DNA from: Amycolatopsis nivea
GTDB taxonomy: Bacteria; Actinomycetota; Actinomycetes; Mycobacteriales; Pseudonocardiaceae
Length of the DNA: 64,000 nt
Assembly: GCF_004522235.1 (NCBI RefSeq)
Contig: NZ_SDLT01000030.1
Span: 42,173 to 106,172 of the forward strand
Reading direction: 5' to 3'
Position 1 is the stretch's first letter; the number at the start of each line of letters is the position of its first letter. The notes below the pieces were generated by a model. It did not search any database. It was not told the DNA's origin and worked only from the letters and a program-made list of their open reading frames with translations. The translations under genes and the position numbers were made by a program. This document shows, piece by piece, positions 24,385 through 33,105 of the stretch.

Positions 24385-25685
24385 TGCCGGACGGCTACAC
24401 CGGCGCGGATGTCTACGCCCGGATGCACCGCTACGGCGGCAACACCGCCTCCCTCGATTCTGGCCAGCAGGCGGCCGAAGCGCTTAAATCCGCCCACGAG
24501 GAGCTCGTGACGCGGATTGCCCGGCTGCAAGGCAAGATGGACGCTTCCTGGGAGGGCGACGCAGCGGGCAAGGCCAAGGCTGGGCTCACCCCGCTGCTGG
24601 AAACCTCTCAGCAGGCGTCGGAGGACCTCGGCCGCAGCGCTCAATCCCTCACCGCGCAGAATGGCGGCTTTCACAGCACGCTCAACAAGCTCACTCCGAT
24701 GGACGCCAATCGTCCCGATACCAACGATTTGGCCAGCTACAGTCCGTTCGGCGCGAGTGATTCGGAAAAATCCGCGGCAAGGTGGGATGACGCCGACAAA
24801 AACAATAAAGAAGCCTACGGGACTTACGTCGCCACAACGAACGGGAATCGCAATTCTTCGGCCAAGGATTATCCGGTTTTGAATGCCGCTCCGGCCGGGA
24901 TCGCGGTCGGTTCCGCGCCGAGCGTCGGCGGGACGTCCGGCCCGACTGGCGGAACCGGAAGCAGCGGCGGGTACAGCGGGGGCTTCCACGGCGGCGGACA
25001 CACGCCTGACCCCAGCGGCGGGTACGCACCCAGCCCCAGCGGCGGGTACCCGCCCAGCCCCAGCGGCGGACACCCGTCCAGCCCCAGCGGCAGCATCCTC
25101 GGGTCCAGCCCGGTCAGCAGCTCCGTGCCGCCACCAGCAACCGGCTCCGCTCACCTTCCGGACAGCGGAAGCTCCCCTGCGGAGCACGCCTCAGCACCGG
25201 ATTCCACCACCACGGCCGGGTACACGCCTAAGGCACCGGTCAGCGACGCGCCTGGGTTCGGCTCCGGACGGCTGCCGACATTCGGACCGGCCACCAGCGG
25301 CACGGATTCGACCGGCGGCGGGTTCGGTCTCCCGACTGGCGGATTCGGCGCTCCCGGCGGCAGCGGGGAGAGCAGCGTCGGCGGACGGACCGGCAACGGA
25401 GGCAACGTCGGGTCGCGCAGCGGACCGCAGCTTGGCGCAGGGGCGGGAACCGGTACCGGGACCCCAGCGAGCGGCCAGAGCGCGGCGCGTCCCGGCATCG
25501 TCGGCGGAACGGGAGCCAAGGGATCGCCGGGAGTGGGCGGCATGGGCGCTGGCGCTGGTAAAGGCAAGGGCACCGAAGACGAGGAGCACCAGCGGAAAGT
25601 CACCTACCTCGACGACGACGTCGACGAGTTGTTCGGCGGCTACCCCGACGGAATGCGCCCGACCCCGCCCACCATCGGAGCCTGA
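24384..25685 (+). CDS. WxG/PPE-like protein with long Gly/Pro/Ser-rich tail
   Basis: A 433-residue protein. The N-terminal about 105 residues form a WXG100-like helical hairpin with a SWEG turn near 53. A polar helical region follows, then from about 165 to 415 a Gly/Pro/Ser/Thr-rich, probably unstructured tail. The tail contains a 24-base tandem repeat coding PSPSGGY/H-type units (about 210-237). The end is charged (EDEEHQRKVTYLDDDVDELFGG). This is a likely type VII-secreted substrate with EspG encoded next to it as chaperone. The ATG at 24384 is preferred over an in-frame TTG at 24381; AGGGAGG precedes. Confidence 0.8.
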   Translation: MPDGYTGADVYARMHRYGGNTASLDSGQQAAEALKSAHEELVTRIARLQGKMDASWEGDAAGKAKAGLTPLLETSQQASEDLGRSAQSLTAQNGGFHSTLNKLTPMDANRPDTNDLASYSPFGASDSEKSAARWDDADKNNKEAYGTYVATTNGNRNSSAKDYPVLNAAPAGIAVGSAPSVGGTSGPTGGTGSSGGYSGGFHGGGHTPDPSGGYAPSPSGGYPPSPSGGHPSSPSGSILGSSPVSSSVPPPATGSAHLPDSGSSPAEHASAPDSTTTAGYTPKAPVSDAPGFGSGRLPTFGPATSGTDSTGGGFGLPTGGFGAPGGSGESSVGGRTGNGGNVGSRSGPQLGAGAGTGTGTPASGQSAARPGIVGGTGAKGSPGVGGMGAGAGKGKGTEDEEHQRKVTYLDDDVDELFGGYPDGMRPTPPTIGA

Positions 25686-25687
25686 CG

Positions 25688-26410
25688 TTGCTCCGGAGCC
25701 CCCTGCGGTTTTCCCGTGACAGTTACCAGAATCTGGTCCGCCGGATCGACCGTTCCGACCCGCATCCGACGCTGATCGGCGGCGAGAAGTGGTACCCGCC
25801 GGACGAGCAGGTCCAGCAGGACGCGAAAGCGGACGCCGAACTCGCCGCCACCGGCTGGCCGGTCCGCGACTTCGCCGACGTCATCGGGCTCCTGCAACGA
25901 CCCTCCGTCGACCGTTACTGCTGGGCGCGCATCAACGGCCGCGACGTGACCCTTCAGGCCGCGGCCGCCGGACGGGACGCGATCCTCGCGGTCGCCGACC
26001 ACGACACGATCACCTTGTTCCCCAGCACCGCGGAATCCGCTGCCCGGGAACTGGTCTCCGCGCTGCCGGGCACTCCGCCCGCGTCGAACCTCCATTCGCT
26101 GTCCTGCTCGGAAGCCGACTACAGCGCCGTGCTCGCCGGAAATCCGCCGCCGACCCGCACCAACAGTGCCCGCGACGCACGGCGCGCCGTCGAGTGGATG
26201 CAGGCTCCCCGAATCCACGTAGGACGGTTGTACGTCGCGATCCGCCGCGGCACCGAACGCGTCCGCAACGAACACCCGCCCTACTGGATCGACACCGAAC
26301 AAGGCCGGTTCACCGCCGCGGTCACCGACGGCTGGCTCAGCATCAGCCCCGCTGGCGCCGACGACCTCGCTCGGATGCTGCACGCCATCGAAGCCGGCCT
26401 GCGGGCCTGA
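25688..26410 (+). CDS. EspG-family ESX secretion chaperone
   Basis: A 240-residue cytoplasmic protein resembling the EspG family of type VII secretion. These bind PPE-like substrates and keep them soluble before export. The opening SPLRFSRDSYQNLV, the RINGRDVTLQAAAAGRDAILAV segment and the C-terminal AGADDLARMLHAIEAGL are typical of actinobacterial EspG-like proteins. The start is a TTG with GGAG eight bases upstream. It immediately follows the WxG-like gene, its probable client. No EccA-E secretion machinery is in the window, so the channel must be encoded elsewhere. Confidence 0.82.
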   Translation: MLRSPLRFSRDSYQNLVRRIDRSDPHPTLIGGEKWYPPDEQVQQDAKADAELAATGWPVRDFADVIGLLQRPSVDRYCWARINGRDVTLQAAAAGRDAILAVADHDTITLFPSTAESAARELVSALPGTPPASNLHSLSCSEADYSAVLAGNPPPTRTNSARDARRAVEWMQAPRIHVGRLYVAIRRGTERVRNEHPPYWIDTEQGRFTAAVTDGWLSISPAGADDLARMLHAIEAGLRA

Positions 26411-26438
26411 ACCTAGGCAAGCCTCAGGGTGACCTGGA

Positions 26439-26469
26439 TTGCACTCAGTTGCAATGCACCTAGTTGCAT
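26439..26469. promoter_or_regulatory. Twin palindromic operators before the PadR gene
   Basis: Two 16-base dyads of the form WTGCA-N6-TGCAW are fused at one base: TTGCA/TGCAA (26439-26454) and ATGCA/TGCAT (26454-26469). The second abuts the ATG at 26470. They are strong candidates for autorepression by the PadR protein. Confidence 0.7.
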
Positions 26470-27027
26470 ATGACACTGTCCGGCATGGCACTGGAGCACG
26501 CGATCCTCGTCTCGCTGTCGGAACGCTCCGGCTCGGGTTACGAGCTGGCGCGCCGGTTCGAGAAGTCCATCGGGCTGTTCTGGAGCGCCTCCCACCAGCA
26601 GATTTACCGCGTGCTGAAGCGGATGGAGGAGGCCGGTCAGGTCGCGGTCGACATAGTGGTCCAGGACGGGCGGCCGGACAAGAAGGTCTACACCGTCGCC
26701 GAAGCGGGCCGGATGGAACTGCGGCGCTGGCTTGCCGAACCGGCACCGCAAGCCGGGCCGCAGGAGTTGGCGGTGAAGTTGCGCGGGGCGTCGTTCGGCG
26801 ACGCGAATGCCATCGCCGAAGAGATCGTCCGGCACCGCGACGCGCACGCTGAGCGGCTCGACCTGTACCGGCAGATCGAGAAGCGCGACTTCCCCGCCCC
26901 GGACCGGCTCCGCGGCCGTTCGCTGCACCAATACCTCGTGCTGCGCGGCGGAATCCGGGTCGAAGAGGGCCAGGTCGAGTGGCTGGAAGAAATCCTGACC
27001 GCGTTGCGGGCCGACGAGAAGGACTGA
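26470..27027 (+). CDS. PadR family regulator
   Basis: A 185-residue PadR-type winged-helix regulator. The N-terminal helices (MALEHAILVSLSERSGSGYELARRF), recognition region (SASHQQIYRVLKRMEEAGQV) and wing (DGRPDKKVYTVAEAGRMEL) are typical. The C-terminal helical dimerisation part has YRQIEKRDFPAPDRLRG. Starts at TTG 26464 or ATG 26485 are also open. The ATG at 26470 touches a palindrome and lacks a ribosome site, suggesting a leaderless transcript. One base separates its stop from fadH, which it probably controls as an operon partner. Confidence 0.9.
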   Translation: MTLSGMALEHAILVSLSERSGSGYELARRFEKSIGLFWSASHQQIYRVLKRMEEAGQVAVDIVVQDGRPDKKVYTVAEAGRMELRRWLAEPAPQAGPQELAVKLRGASFGDANAIAEEIVRHRDAHAERLDLYRQIEKRDFPAPDRLRGRSLHQYLVLRGGIRVEEGQVEWLEEILTALRADEKD

Positions 27028-27028
27028 C

Positions 27029-29035
27029 ATGACCGAGTACCCGAACCTGCTGTCCCCGCTCGATCTCGGCTTCACGACGCTGCGCAACCGCGTCCTGATG
27101 GGCTCGATGCACACCGGTCTGGAGGACCGCGCGTCCCGCTTCCCGCAGCTGGCCGAGTACTACGCCGAACGCGCGCGCGGCGGTGTCGGCCTGATCGTCA
27201 CCGGCGGGTTCGCGCCGAACCGCACCGGGTGGCTGTTGCCGTTGGCCTCGAAGCTTTCCACGCCCGCCGAGGCGAAACAGCACCAGTTGCTGACCAGCGC
27301 GGTGCACGCGGAGGGCGGCAAGATCGCGCTGCAGATCCTGCACGCCGGCCGCTACGCCTACCACCCGCTGAGCGTTTCCGCGTCAAGCCGCAAGGCGCCG
27401 ATCAACCCGTTCCGTCCACGCGCGCTCACCGCGTACGGCGTGCACCGCACGATTCGCGCGTTCGCCGATTGCGCCGCGCTGGCCCGCGACGCCGGGTACG
27501 ACGGCGTGGAGATCATGGGCTCCGAGGGCTACCTGATCAACCAGTTCCTCGCCGAACGCACCAACCGGCGCACCGACGCCTGGGGCGGCACCGCGGAGAA
27601 GCGCCGCCGGTTCGCGGTCGAGATCGTCCGGCGCACCAGGGAAAAAGTCGGGCCGGACTTCATCATCATCTACCGGCTTTCCATGCTCGACCTCGTCGAA
27701 GGCGGACAGAGCTGGGACGACGTCGTCGCGCTCGCCCGCGACGTCGAGGCGGCCGGGGCCACGATCATCAACACCGGCATCGGCTGGCACGAGGCGCGGG
27801 TGCCGACGATCGTCACGTCCGTGCCGCGCGGCGCGTTCACCTGGGTCACCGGCAAGCTGAAGCCGCACGTTTCGGTCCCGGTGGTGACCTCGAACCGGAT
27901 CAACCTGCCGCACGTCGCGGAACAAGCCCTCGCCGACGGGGACGCGGATCTGGTCTCGATGGCCCGTCCGCTGCTCGCCGACCCGGACTGGATCCGCAAG
28001 GCCGAAACCGGCCGCACGGACGAGATCAACGCGTGCATCGCCTGCAACCAGGCCTGCCTCGACCACGCGTTCAGCCGGAAACCGGTGTCCTGCATGGTGA
28101 ATCCCCGGGCCGGGCACGAAACAACCCTGAACCTGCTCCCGACCCGGCGCGCCAAGCGGATCGCCGTCGTCGGTGCCGGGCCGGCCGGGCTCGCAACCGC
28201 GACCGCGCTCGGCGAACGCGGCCACGACGTCGAACTGTTCGAGGCCGACGACGAAATCGGCGGCCAGTTCGGGATCGCACAACGGATTCCGGGCAAGGAG
28301 GAATTCGCCGAGACCATCCGCTACTACACGCGACGCCTCGAGGTCACCGGTGTGAAGGTGCACCTCGGCACCCGGGCGACCGCCGCGGATCTGACCGGCT
28401 TCGACGAGGTCGTGCTGGCCACCGGTGTCACGCCGCGGGTTCCGGTGCTGCCCGGGATCGACCATCCGAAGGTGCTTTCCTACGTCGACGTCGTGCGGCA
28501 CGGCAAACCCGTCGGCGAGCGGGTCGCGGTGATCGGCGCGGGCGGTATCGGCGTGGACGTCAGCGAATTCCTCACGCACAGTTCGTCGCCCGCGTTGGAT
28601 CGCGACGCCTGGATGGCCGAATGGGGCGTCACCGACCCCGCGCTCGCGCCCGGCGGACTGGCCAAGCCGAAGCCGGAACCGTCGCCGCGGCAGGTCTACC
28701 TGCTGCAGCGCAAGAAGTCGCCGATCGGGGCCGGGCTCGGCAAGACGTCCGGCTGGGTGCACCGCGCCGCACTGCGCGCCAAGGGCGTGGAAAAGATCAG
28801 CGGGGTTTCCTACGACCGGATCGACGACGCCGGTCTGCACGTCACGGTCGACGGGAAACCGCGGCTGCTCGAGGTCGACACCGTGGTGGTTTGCGCTGGC
28901 CAGGAATCCGTGCGGGAACTCGCCGGTGCGCTCGGCGACGTGCCGGTGCACCTCGTCGGCGGGGCGGACGAGGCACGGGAACTGGACGCCAAACGGGCGA
29001 TCGACCAGGGCACCCGGCTGGCGGCCGTCCTGTAG
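27029..29035 (+). CDS. fadH: 2,4-dienoyl-CoA reductase-type flavoenzyme (NADPH)
   Basis: A 668-residue enzyme, close to the usual length of FadH. The N-terminal Old-Yellow-Enzyme barrel (about 1-330) binds FMN. Four cysteines at 336, 339, 343 and 355 (CIACNQAC and VSC) would hold a 4Fe-4S cluster. The C-terminal half has an FAD site VVGAGPAGLATA and an NADPH site VIGAGGIGVD. It should reduce 2,4-dienoyl-CoA esters in beta-oxidation of unsaturated fatty acids, or a related enone. It is co-transcribed with the PadR gene, one base away. Confidence 0.92.
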   Translation: MTEYPNLLSPLDLGFTTLRNRVLMGSMHTGLEDRASRFPQLAEYYAERARGGVGLIVTGGFAPNRTGWLLPLASKLSTPAEAKQHQLLTSAVHAEGGKIALQILHAGRYAYHPLSVSASSRKAPINPFRPRALTAYGVHRTIRAFADCAALARDAGYDGVEIMGSEGYLINQFLAERTNRRTDAWGGTAEKRRRFAVEIVRRTREKVGPDFIIIYRLSMLDLVEGGQSWDDVVALARDVEAAGATIINTGIGWHEARVPTIVTSVPRGAFTWVTGKLKPHVSVPVVTSNRINLPHVAEQALADGDADLVSMARPLLADPDWIRKAETGRTDEINACIACNQACLDHAFSRKPVSCMVNPRAGHETTLNLLPTRRAKRIAVVGAGPAGLATATALGERGHDVELFEADDEIGGQFGIAQRIPGKEEFAETIRYYTRRLEVTGVKVHLGTRATAADLTGFDEVVLATGVTPRVPVLPGIDHPKVLSYVDVVRHGKPVGERVAVIGAGGIGVDVSEFLTHSSSPALDRDAWMAEWGVTDPALAPGGLAKPKPEPSPRQVYLLQRKKSPIGAGLGKTSGWVHRAALRAKGVEKISGVSYDRIDDAGLHVTVDGKPRLLEVDTVVVCAGQESVRELAGALGDVPVHLVGGADEARELDAKRAIDQGTRLAAVL

Positions 29036-29064
29036 CCGCTTGCGCGCACTGGCAGGATGGCCCC

Positions 29065-30033
29065 GTGCGAGACGTATGCGTGATCGGGCTCGGGCTCATC
29101 GGCGGTTCCCTGCTGCGAGCCGCCGCGGCGAGCGGCAGGACCGTCTGGGGAACCACAGTGTCCGAAGTGGACGCTGACGCGGCGAGCCGCGGCGGCTACG
29201 ACGTCACCACAGACGCCGAAGCCGCACTACAGCGGGCCGCGGCCGCGGACGCGATCGTGGTCATCGCCGTGCCGCTGCCCGCGGTGGAGAACCTGCTGCG
29301 ACAGGTCGCCCAGCACGCGTCGCACTGCATTCTCACCGACGTGGTCAGCGTGAAGGGCCCGATGCTCGACGCGGTCCGCAGGCGCGCGCCGTACACGCGC
29401 TACGTCGGCGGACACCCGATGGCGGGCACGTCGCGCTCCGGCTGGCTCGCCGGCGACACCATGCTCTTCCGCGACGCGGCCTGGGTCGTGGGCGTCGAAG
29501 AGGAAACCGACCTGACGGCGTGGGCCGAGGTCACCCGGCTTGTCCTGGACGTCGGCGCGCACGCCGTGCCGCTGCCCGCCGATTCGCACGACGAGACGGT
29601 CGCCCGGATCTCGCACCTGCCGCACCTGTTCGCCGCGATCCTCGCCTCGGTCGGTGCACAGGGCGGCCCGCTCGCGATGTCGCTGGCCGCCGGTTCGTTC
29701 CGCGACGGGACCCGCGTCGCCGGATCGTCGCCGGACCTGGTGCGCGCGATGACCGAAGGCAACCGCGACGCCCTGCTCCCGATCGTCGACGACGCACTCG
29801 GCCGCCTCGGCGCGGCCCGCGGTTCGCTCGCCTCCACCGGCGGCCTCGCCGCGACCATCAACGCAGGTCACGAGGGCGCACTGGCGTTGGAAGCGGCCCG
29901 CGACGCGGCGCAGTCCGGCGTCCGCATCGACCTCACCGCCGCCGACGCCCGCGAAGGACTCGTCGCACTCGGCGAACGCGGCGGCCGGATCACCGGACTG
30001 GACGGAGCCGTCGCACTCGGCGAAGTGTCTTGA
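29065..30033 (+). CDS. tyrA: Prephenate dehydrogenase
   Basis: A 322-residue NAD(P)-dependent dehydrogenase of tyrosine synthesis, oxidising prephenate to 4-hydroxyphenylpyruvate (or arogenate to tyrosine). The Rossmann motif is GLGLIGGSL near residue 8. VVSVKGPML and the substrate-pocket GGHPMAGTSRSGW follow. The helical C-terminal domain has ISHLPHLFAAIL and SFRDGTRVAGSSPDL. No ACT domain is visible. GTG start; only 29 bases separate it from fadH, so read-through is possible though the functions are unrelated. Confidence 0.92.
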   Translation: MRDVCVIGLGLIGGSLLRAAAASGRTVWGTTVSEVDADAASRGGYDVTTDAEAALQRAAAADAIVVIAVPLPAVENLLRQVAQHASHCILTDVVSVKGPMLDAVRRRAPYTRYVGGHPMAGTSRSGWLAGDTMLFRDAAWVVGVEEETDLTAWAEVTRLVLDVGAHAVPLPADSHDETVARISHLPHLFAAILASVGAQGGPLAMSLAAGSFRDGTRVAGSSPDLVRAMTEGNRDALLPIVDDALGRLGAARGSLASTGGLAATINAGHEGALALEAARDAAQSGVRIDLTAADAREGLVALGERGGRITGLDGAVALGEVS

Positions 30034-30098
30034 CTTGCCTGGAACGCCTGGTGTGTGACGATTGAAGCCTCTCAATCCCAACCCCGGGGAGGCATTCG

Positions 30099-30356
30099 AT
30101 GGGCATCAACTTCGACGAGCTCAAGAACAAGGCGACCGAGGCGCTGCGCGAGAACAGCGGCAAGCTCGAGCAGGGTCTCGAGAAGGCGGCTGAATTCGCG
30201 AAGTCCAAGGTCAGCGGCCACGACTCGCAGATCGACGGCGGCATCGACAAGGCCAAGGACCTGCTCGGCAAGGTCACTGGCAAGCACGACGAAGGCGGCG
30301 AGAAGCCGGAAGACGGCCCCAAGCCCGAGGGCGGCCAGCCCGGCGGACAGCAGTAA
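30099..30356 (+). CDS. Small MT0933-type antitoxin-like protein
   Basis: An 85-residue hydrophilic protein. The first 60 residues are amphipathic helix (MGINFDELKNKATEAL, then LEQGLEKAAEFAKSKV and GGIDKAKDLLGKV), matching the mycobacterial MT0933/Rv0909 antitoxin-like family. The tail is Gly/Pro/Glu-rich and disordered. No toxin partner gene is adjacent, so a toxin-antitoxin role is doubtful; these proteins are widespread single genes in actinobacteria. A strong GGGGAGG site precedes the start. Confidence 0.8.
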   Translation: MGINFDELKNKATEALRENSGKLEQGLEKAAEFAKSKVSGHDSQIDGGIDKAKDLLGKVTGKHDEGGEKPEDGPKPEGGQPGGQQ

Positions 30357-30385
30357 CGCCTCCGCCTCCAGGTTGGGCCCGGTTG

Positions 30386-30521
30386 CGCCCCAATGCGGCA
30401 TTCGGTGCACGAATTAGCCCTGCGGCGCGCAGCGCCTCCGTTGAGGGAGGCGGTGGGGGCAAGGGCGGAGCACCCAATGCGGCATTCGGTGCATCCCACG
30501 CACCCAATGCGGCATCGGGGC
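30386..30521. repeat. Three copies of a 22-23-base palindromic element
   Basis: The element has left arm GCACCCAATGC, one central G and right arm GCATTCGGTGC, which pair with a single mismatch. Copies are at 30386-30408 (first bases altered), 30470-30492 (complete) and 30500-30521 (one base deleted in the right arm). They occupy the spacer between the antitoxin-like gene and the end of the FUSC gene. I recall PNAAFGA-type peptide translations being common in Amycolatopsis annotations, consistent with a lineage-specific interspersed repeat. Confidence 0.8.
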
Positions 30522-30540
30522 GCTCTCGCAGGTGCGCAGC

Positions 30541-32499
30541 TCAGGTGCGCCGGTGGTACGGCAGGAACCGGCGCACCAGCCGCAGCGGGGACCGTTCCAC
30601 CAGGTCCGGCCCGCGGACCGCGTCGAACGTCGAGCCGAGCTGGTCCACCACTCCGGCGAGGCGCGGGTTGTCCGGCATCGGCACCGAATCCGGGTCCCGC
30701 TGCTCGCGGACCGCGGAAGACAGCTCCGCCAGCGCGTCCGTGAGCAGTTCGATGTCCGCTGGCGACGGTGCGGGCGCGCCCTCGCCGATGGTCACGCCGA
30801 CCTCGGTTACCGCGTCGGTCACCCGCTCCAACCCCGCGATCACCGGCCACCACGCCACCGCCTGCCGTCCCGCCGGCGACGGCTCCACGATCACCTGCTG
30901 AAACGCCGTCCGCAGGTCCGCGAGCGCGCGGTACGCCCCGCGCCGGGCCCGCGACCGGGCGAGCCGCGATTCGCTGGTCGAGTTCAGCACCATCGCGGTG
31001 CGGACGTACTTGGCGACCGTGTCGAAACTGTCCGCCAGCCGCCCGCCGACGGTCGGCCGCCGCGAACCCGGCCACAGCAGGTAGCCGACGACGAGCACGA
31101 TCACGCAGCCGATCACGGTGTCGACCAGCCGCGCCAGCACGACGGTCCAGCTGCCCGTGTTCGCGAGGTCCATCTGCAGGATGATCAGCGGCGTCACGAA
31201 CGTGCCGAGCATCCCGTAGTTGCGCACCTTCCCGACCGCGGCCCCGCCGGCGAACACCGCGATCAGCACCACCAGCACCCAGCCGCGCGCGCCGAACGCG
31301 AGCACGACCGCGCCGATCCCGACCCCGGCGACCGTGCCCATCCCGCGCAGCACCGCGCGGCCGAACACCGAGCCGAAGTCCGGTTTCAGCACCACGCCGA
31401 CGGTGAGCGTGATCCAGTACGACCGCTCGAACGGCACCATCAGCGCCACCACTTCGGCCACCGCGACGCACAGCGTGAGCCGCAGCGTCGCGAGCCAGGT
31501 CAGCGGTCCGGAGAGGCCGCTCGCCCACTCGCGCAAGCGGCGCAGCAGCGAGACTTTCTTGCGGCGTTTGCGGTCGTCGAGCTTCCCGATCCGCGCCAGC
31601 CCGGCGTATAGCGCGCTGACCACCGCGTCGGCGTTCTCGTCCGGCAGCTCCGGCGCGGGCGGCAGCGGCTGGCTCGCCAGCACCGACGCGGCGACGCGGG
31701 TCAGGTAGTCGATCACCTCGTCCGGCGGGCGCTGTCCGGCGTTGACCATCGCCACCGACGCCTCGACCGCGGGTGTCGTCGCGGACAGCCGGTTCAGCAG
31801 CCGGCGATACGTCGCGTCTCGACCGGACAGCCACGAGCGCGCGACCAGCAACCGGTCGTACGCCGTGCTCATCGCAGTCGTCAGCTGGTGGCGCGCGACC
31901 CGCGAGGTCGGTTCGTCCTCCGCCGACAGCATCGCCGCGAGTTCGATGTAAACCTGCGCGACGGCGGTGCGTTCGGGGCTCGTCGCGCGGAGCGTCCAGG
32001 TGCCGAGCGCGACCAGCAGCCCCCAGCCGGCGCCCGCGCAGAAGAAGCCGAAGAGCACTTCGGTGCGTACGCCGGTCGCGTGCTGCGCGGTGCCGAGGAC
32101 GCAGAAGACGAACATCTGCAGCCCGGCCACCGAAGCGTTGCTGCCCGCGGCGCTGATGAGCGCGGAAATCGCCGCTACGACGACGATCGCCGGGATCGAC
32201 CAGGCGGGCATGCCGCCGGTCAGCAGGCCGACGAGGTACCCGATCCCAGCCGCGAACGTCGCCCCGCCCAGCCGGCGCGCGCGGTAGCGGTAGGCCCCGG
32301 CCGCCTCGGACAGCACGGTCGGGAGCGCGCCGGTGGAGATCAGCGCGCCCACCGCGATGTCGCCCGCGGCGTACGCGACCGCCAGCGGAGTGGCCAGCGC
32401 GACCACCGCACGGGCGACCATGTTCCACGGAATGGGAACCGGTTTGGAACGCAGAAGTTGCGTCAGCCAGTGCGGCGCGGCGAAGTCGGGGCGGCTCAC
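30541..32499 (-). CDS. FUSC family membrane transporter
   Basis: A 652-residue integral membrane protein of the FUSC/aromatic-acid exporter superfamily. Two halves each contain about five or six helices (about 25-175 and 345-480). A cytoplasmic helical region (180-330) separates them and a long C-terminal cytoplasmic part follows (485-652). The PFERSYWITLTVGVVLKPDFGSVFGRA signature around residue 370 is the family hallmark and is kept. Probable substrates are organic anions. GTG start; it diverges from the SRPBCC gene. The end faces the palindromic repeats, which may serve as terminator. Confidence 0.88.
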   Translation of the reverse strand: MSRPDFAAPHWLTQLLRSKPVPIPWNMVARAVVALATPLAVAYAAGDIAVGALISTGALPTVLSEAAGAYRYRARRLGGATFAAGIGYLVGLLTGGMPAWSIPAIVVVAAISALISAAGSNASVAGLQMFVFCVLGTAQHATGVRTEVLFGFFCAGAGWGLLVALGTWTLRATSPERTAVAQVYIELAAMLSAEDEPTSRVARHQLTTAMSTAYDRLLVARSWLSGRDATYRRLLNRLSATTPAVEASVAMVNAGQRPPDEVIDYLTRVAASVLASQPLPPAPELPDENADAVVSALYAGLARIGKLDDRKRRKKVSLLRRLREWASGLSGPLTWLATLRLTLCVAVAEVVALMVPFERSYWITLTVGVVLKPDFGSVFGRAVLRGMGTVAGVGIGAVVLAFGARGWVLVVLIAVFAGGAAVGKVRNYGMLGTFVTPLIILQMDLANTGSWTVVLARLVDTVIGCVIVLVVGYLLWPGSRRPTVGGRLADSFDTVAKYVRTAMVLNSTSESRLARSRARRGAYRALADLRTAFQQVIVEPSPAGRQAVAWWPVIAGLERVTDAVTEVGVTIGEGAPAPSPADIELLTDALAELSSAVREQRDPDSVPMPDNPRLAGVVDQLGSTFDAVRGPDLVERSPLRLVRRFLPYHRRT

Positions 32500-32573
32500 C
32501 GCACCATCTTGACCTACCGGGGCCGTCCGGGATTGATTTGTCGCACGGTCAACAACGTCTTCAAGGAGCTTTC

Positions 32574-33020
32574 ATGCCGGGTCGCAGGTATTCGTTCGAG
32601 GTGAACCGCGTGAGCGCCGCCGCTCCGCCGGTGCTGTTCCGGCTGGAAAGCGACGGGACTCAGTGGTCGACCTGGGCGCGGCCGCTCGTGTGGCAGTCCC
32701 GGTGGGCGACCCGCGGCGACGACGGCGGTGTCGATGCTGTCCGGGAAGTCGGATTGTGGCCGGTTCTGCTCCGCGAGAAGACTCTCGAATACGTGCCGGA
32801 TCGGCGGCACGTCTACACATTCGACGGTTTCAGCCCGGTCCGCGACTATCGTGCGGAGGTGATGTTCACGCCGAACGCCGACGGCGGCACGGACCTCAGG
32901 TGGTCGGGTTCGTTCGCCGAACGCATCCCCGGAACGGGGCCGGCAGCCCTCGCCGCGTTGCGCGGTGTGATCGGATTTTTGGCCACACAGCTGGCCAAAG
33001 CGGGCAATCAGGCTGCCTGA
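32574..33020 (+). CDS. SRPBCC (polyketide cyclase/START-like) protein
   Basis: A 148-residue soluble protein of the SRPBCC ligand-binding fold. It starts RYSFEVNRVSAAAPPVLFRLESDGTQW, has a central RDYRAEVMFTPNADGGTDLRWSG hairpin and ends with the long helix of the fold. The ligand is unknown. The start at 32574 has AAGGAG upstream and is preferred over an in-frame ATG 12 codons earlier. It diverges from the FUSC transporter by 74 bases. Confidence 0.85.
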   Translation: MPGRRYSFEVNRVSAAAPPVLFRLESDGTQWSTWARPLVWQSRWATRGDDGGVDAVREVGLWPVLLREKTLEYVPDRRHVYTFDGFSPVRDYRAEVMFTPNADGGTDLRWSGSFAERIPGTGPAALAALRGVIGFLATQLAKAGNQAA

Positions 33021-33105
33021 CCGGGTGCGTTGCACCACAACGATCAACGAATGCCGGAGCACAGACGTCATCCCCCTCGGGTGACCCCGAGGGAAAGGAA
33101 GCGGC

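Noticed and set aside
30099..30356. Functional toxin-antitoxin system
   Set aside because: No toxin-like gene is adjacent; the antitoxin family label alone does not support it.
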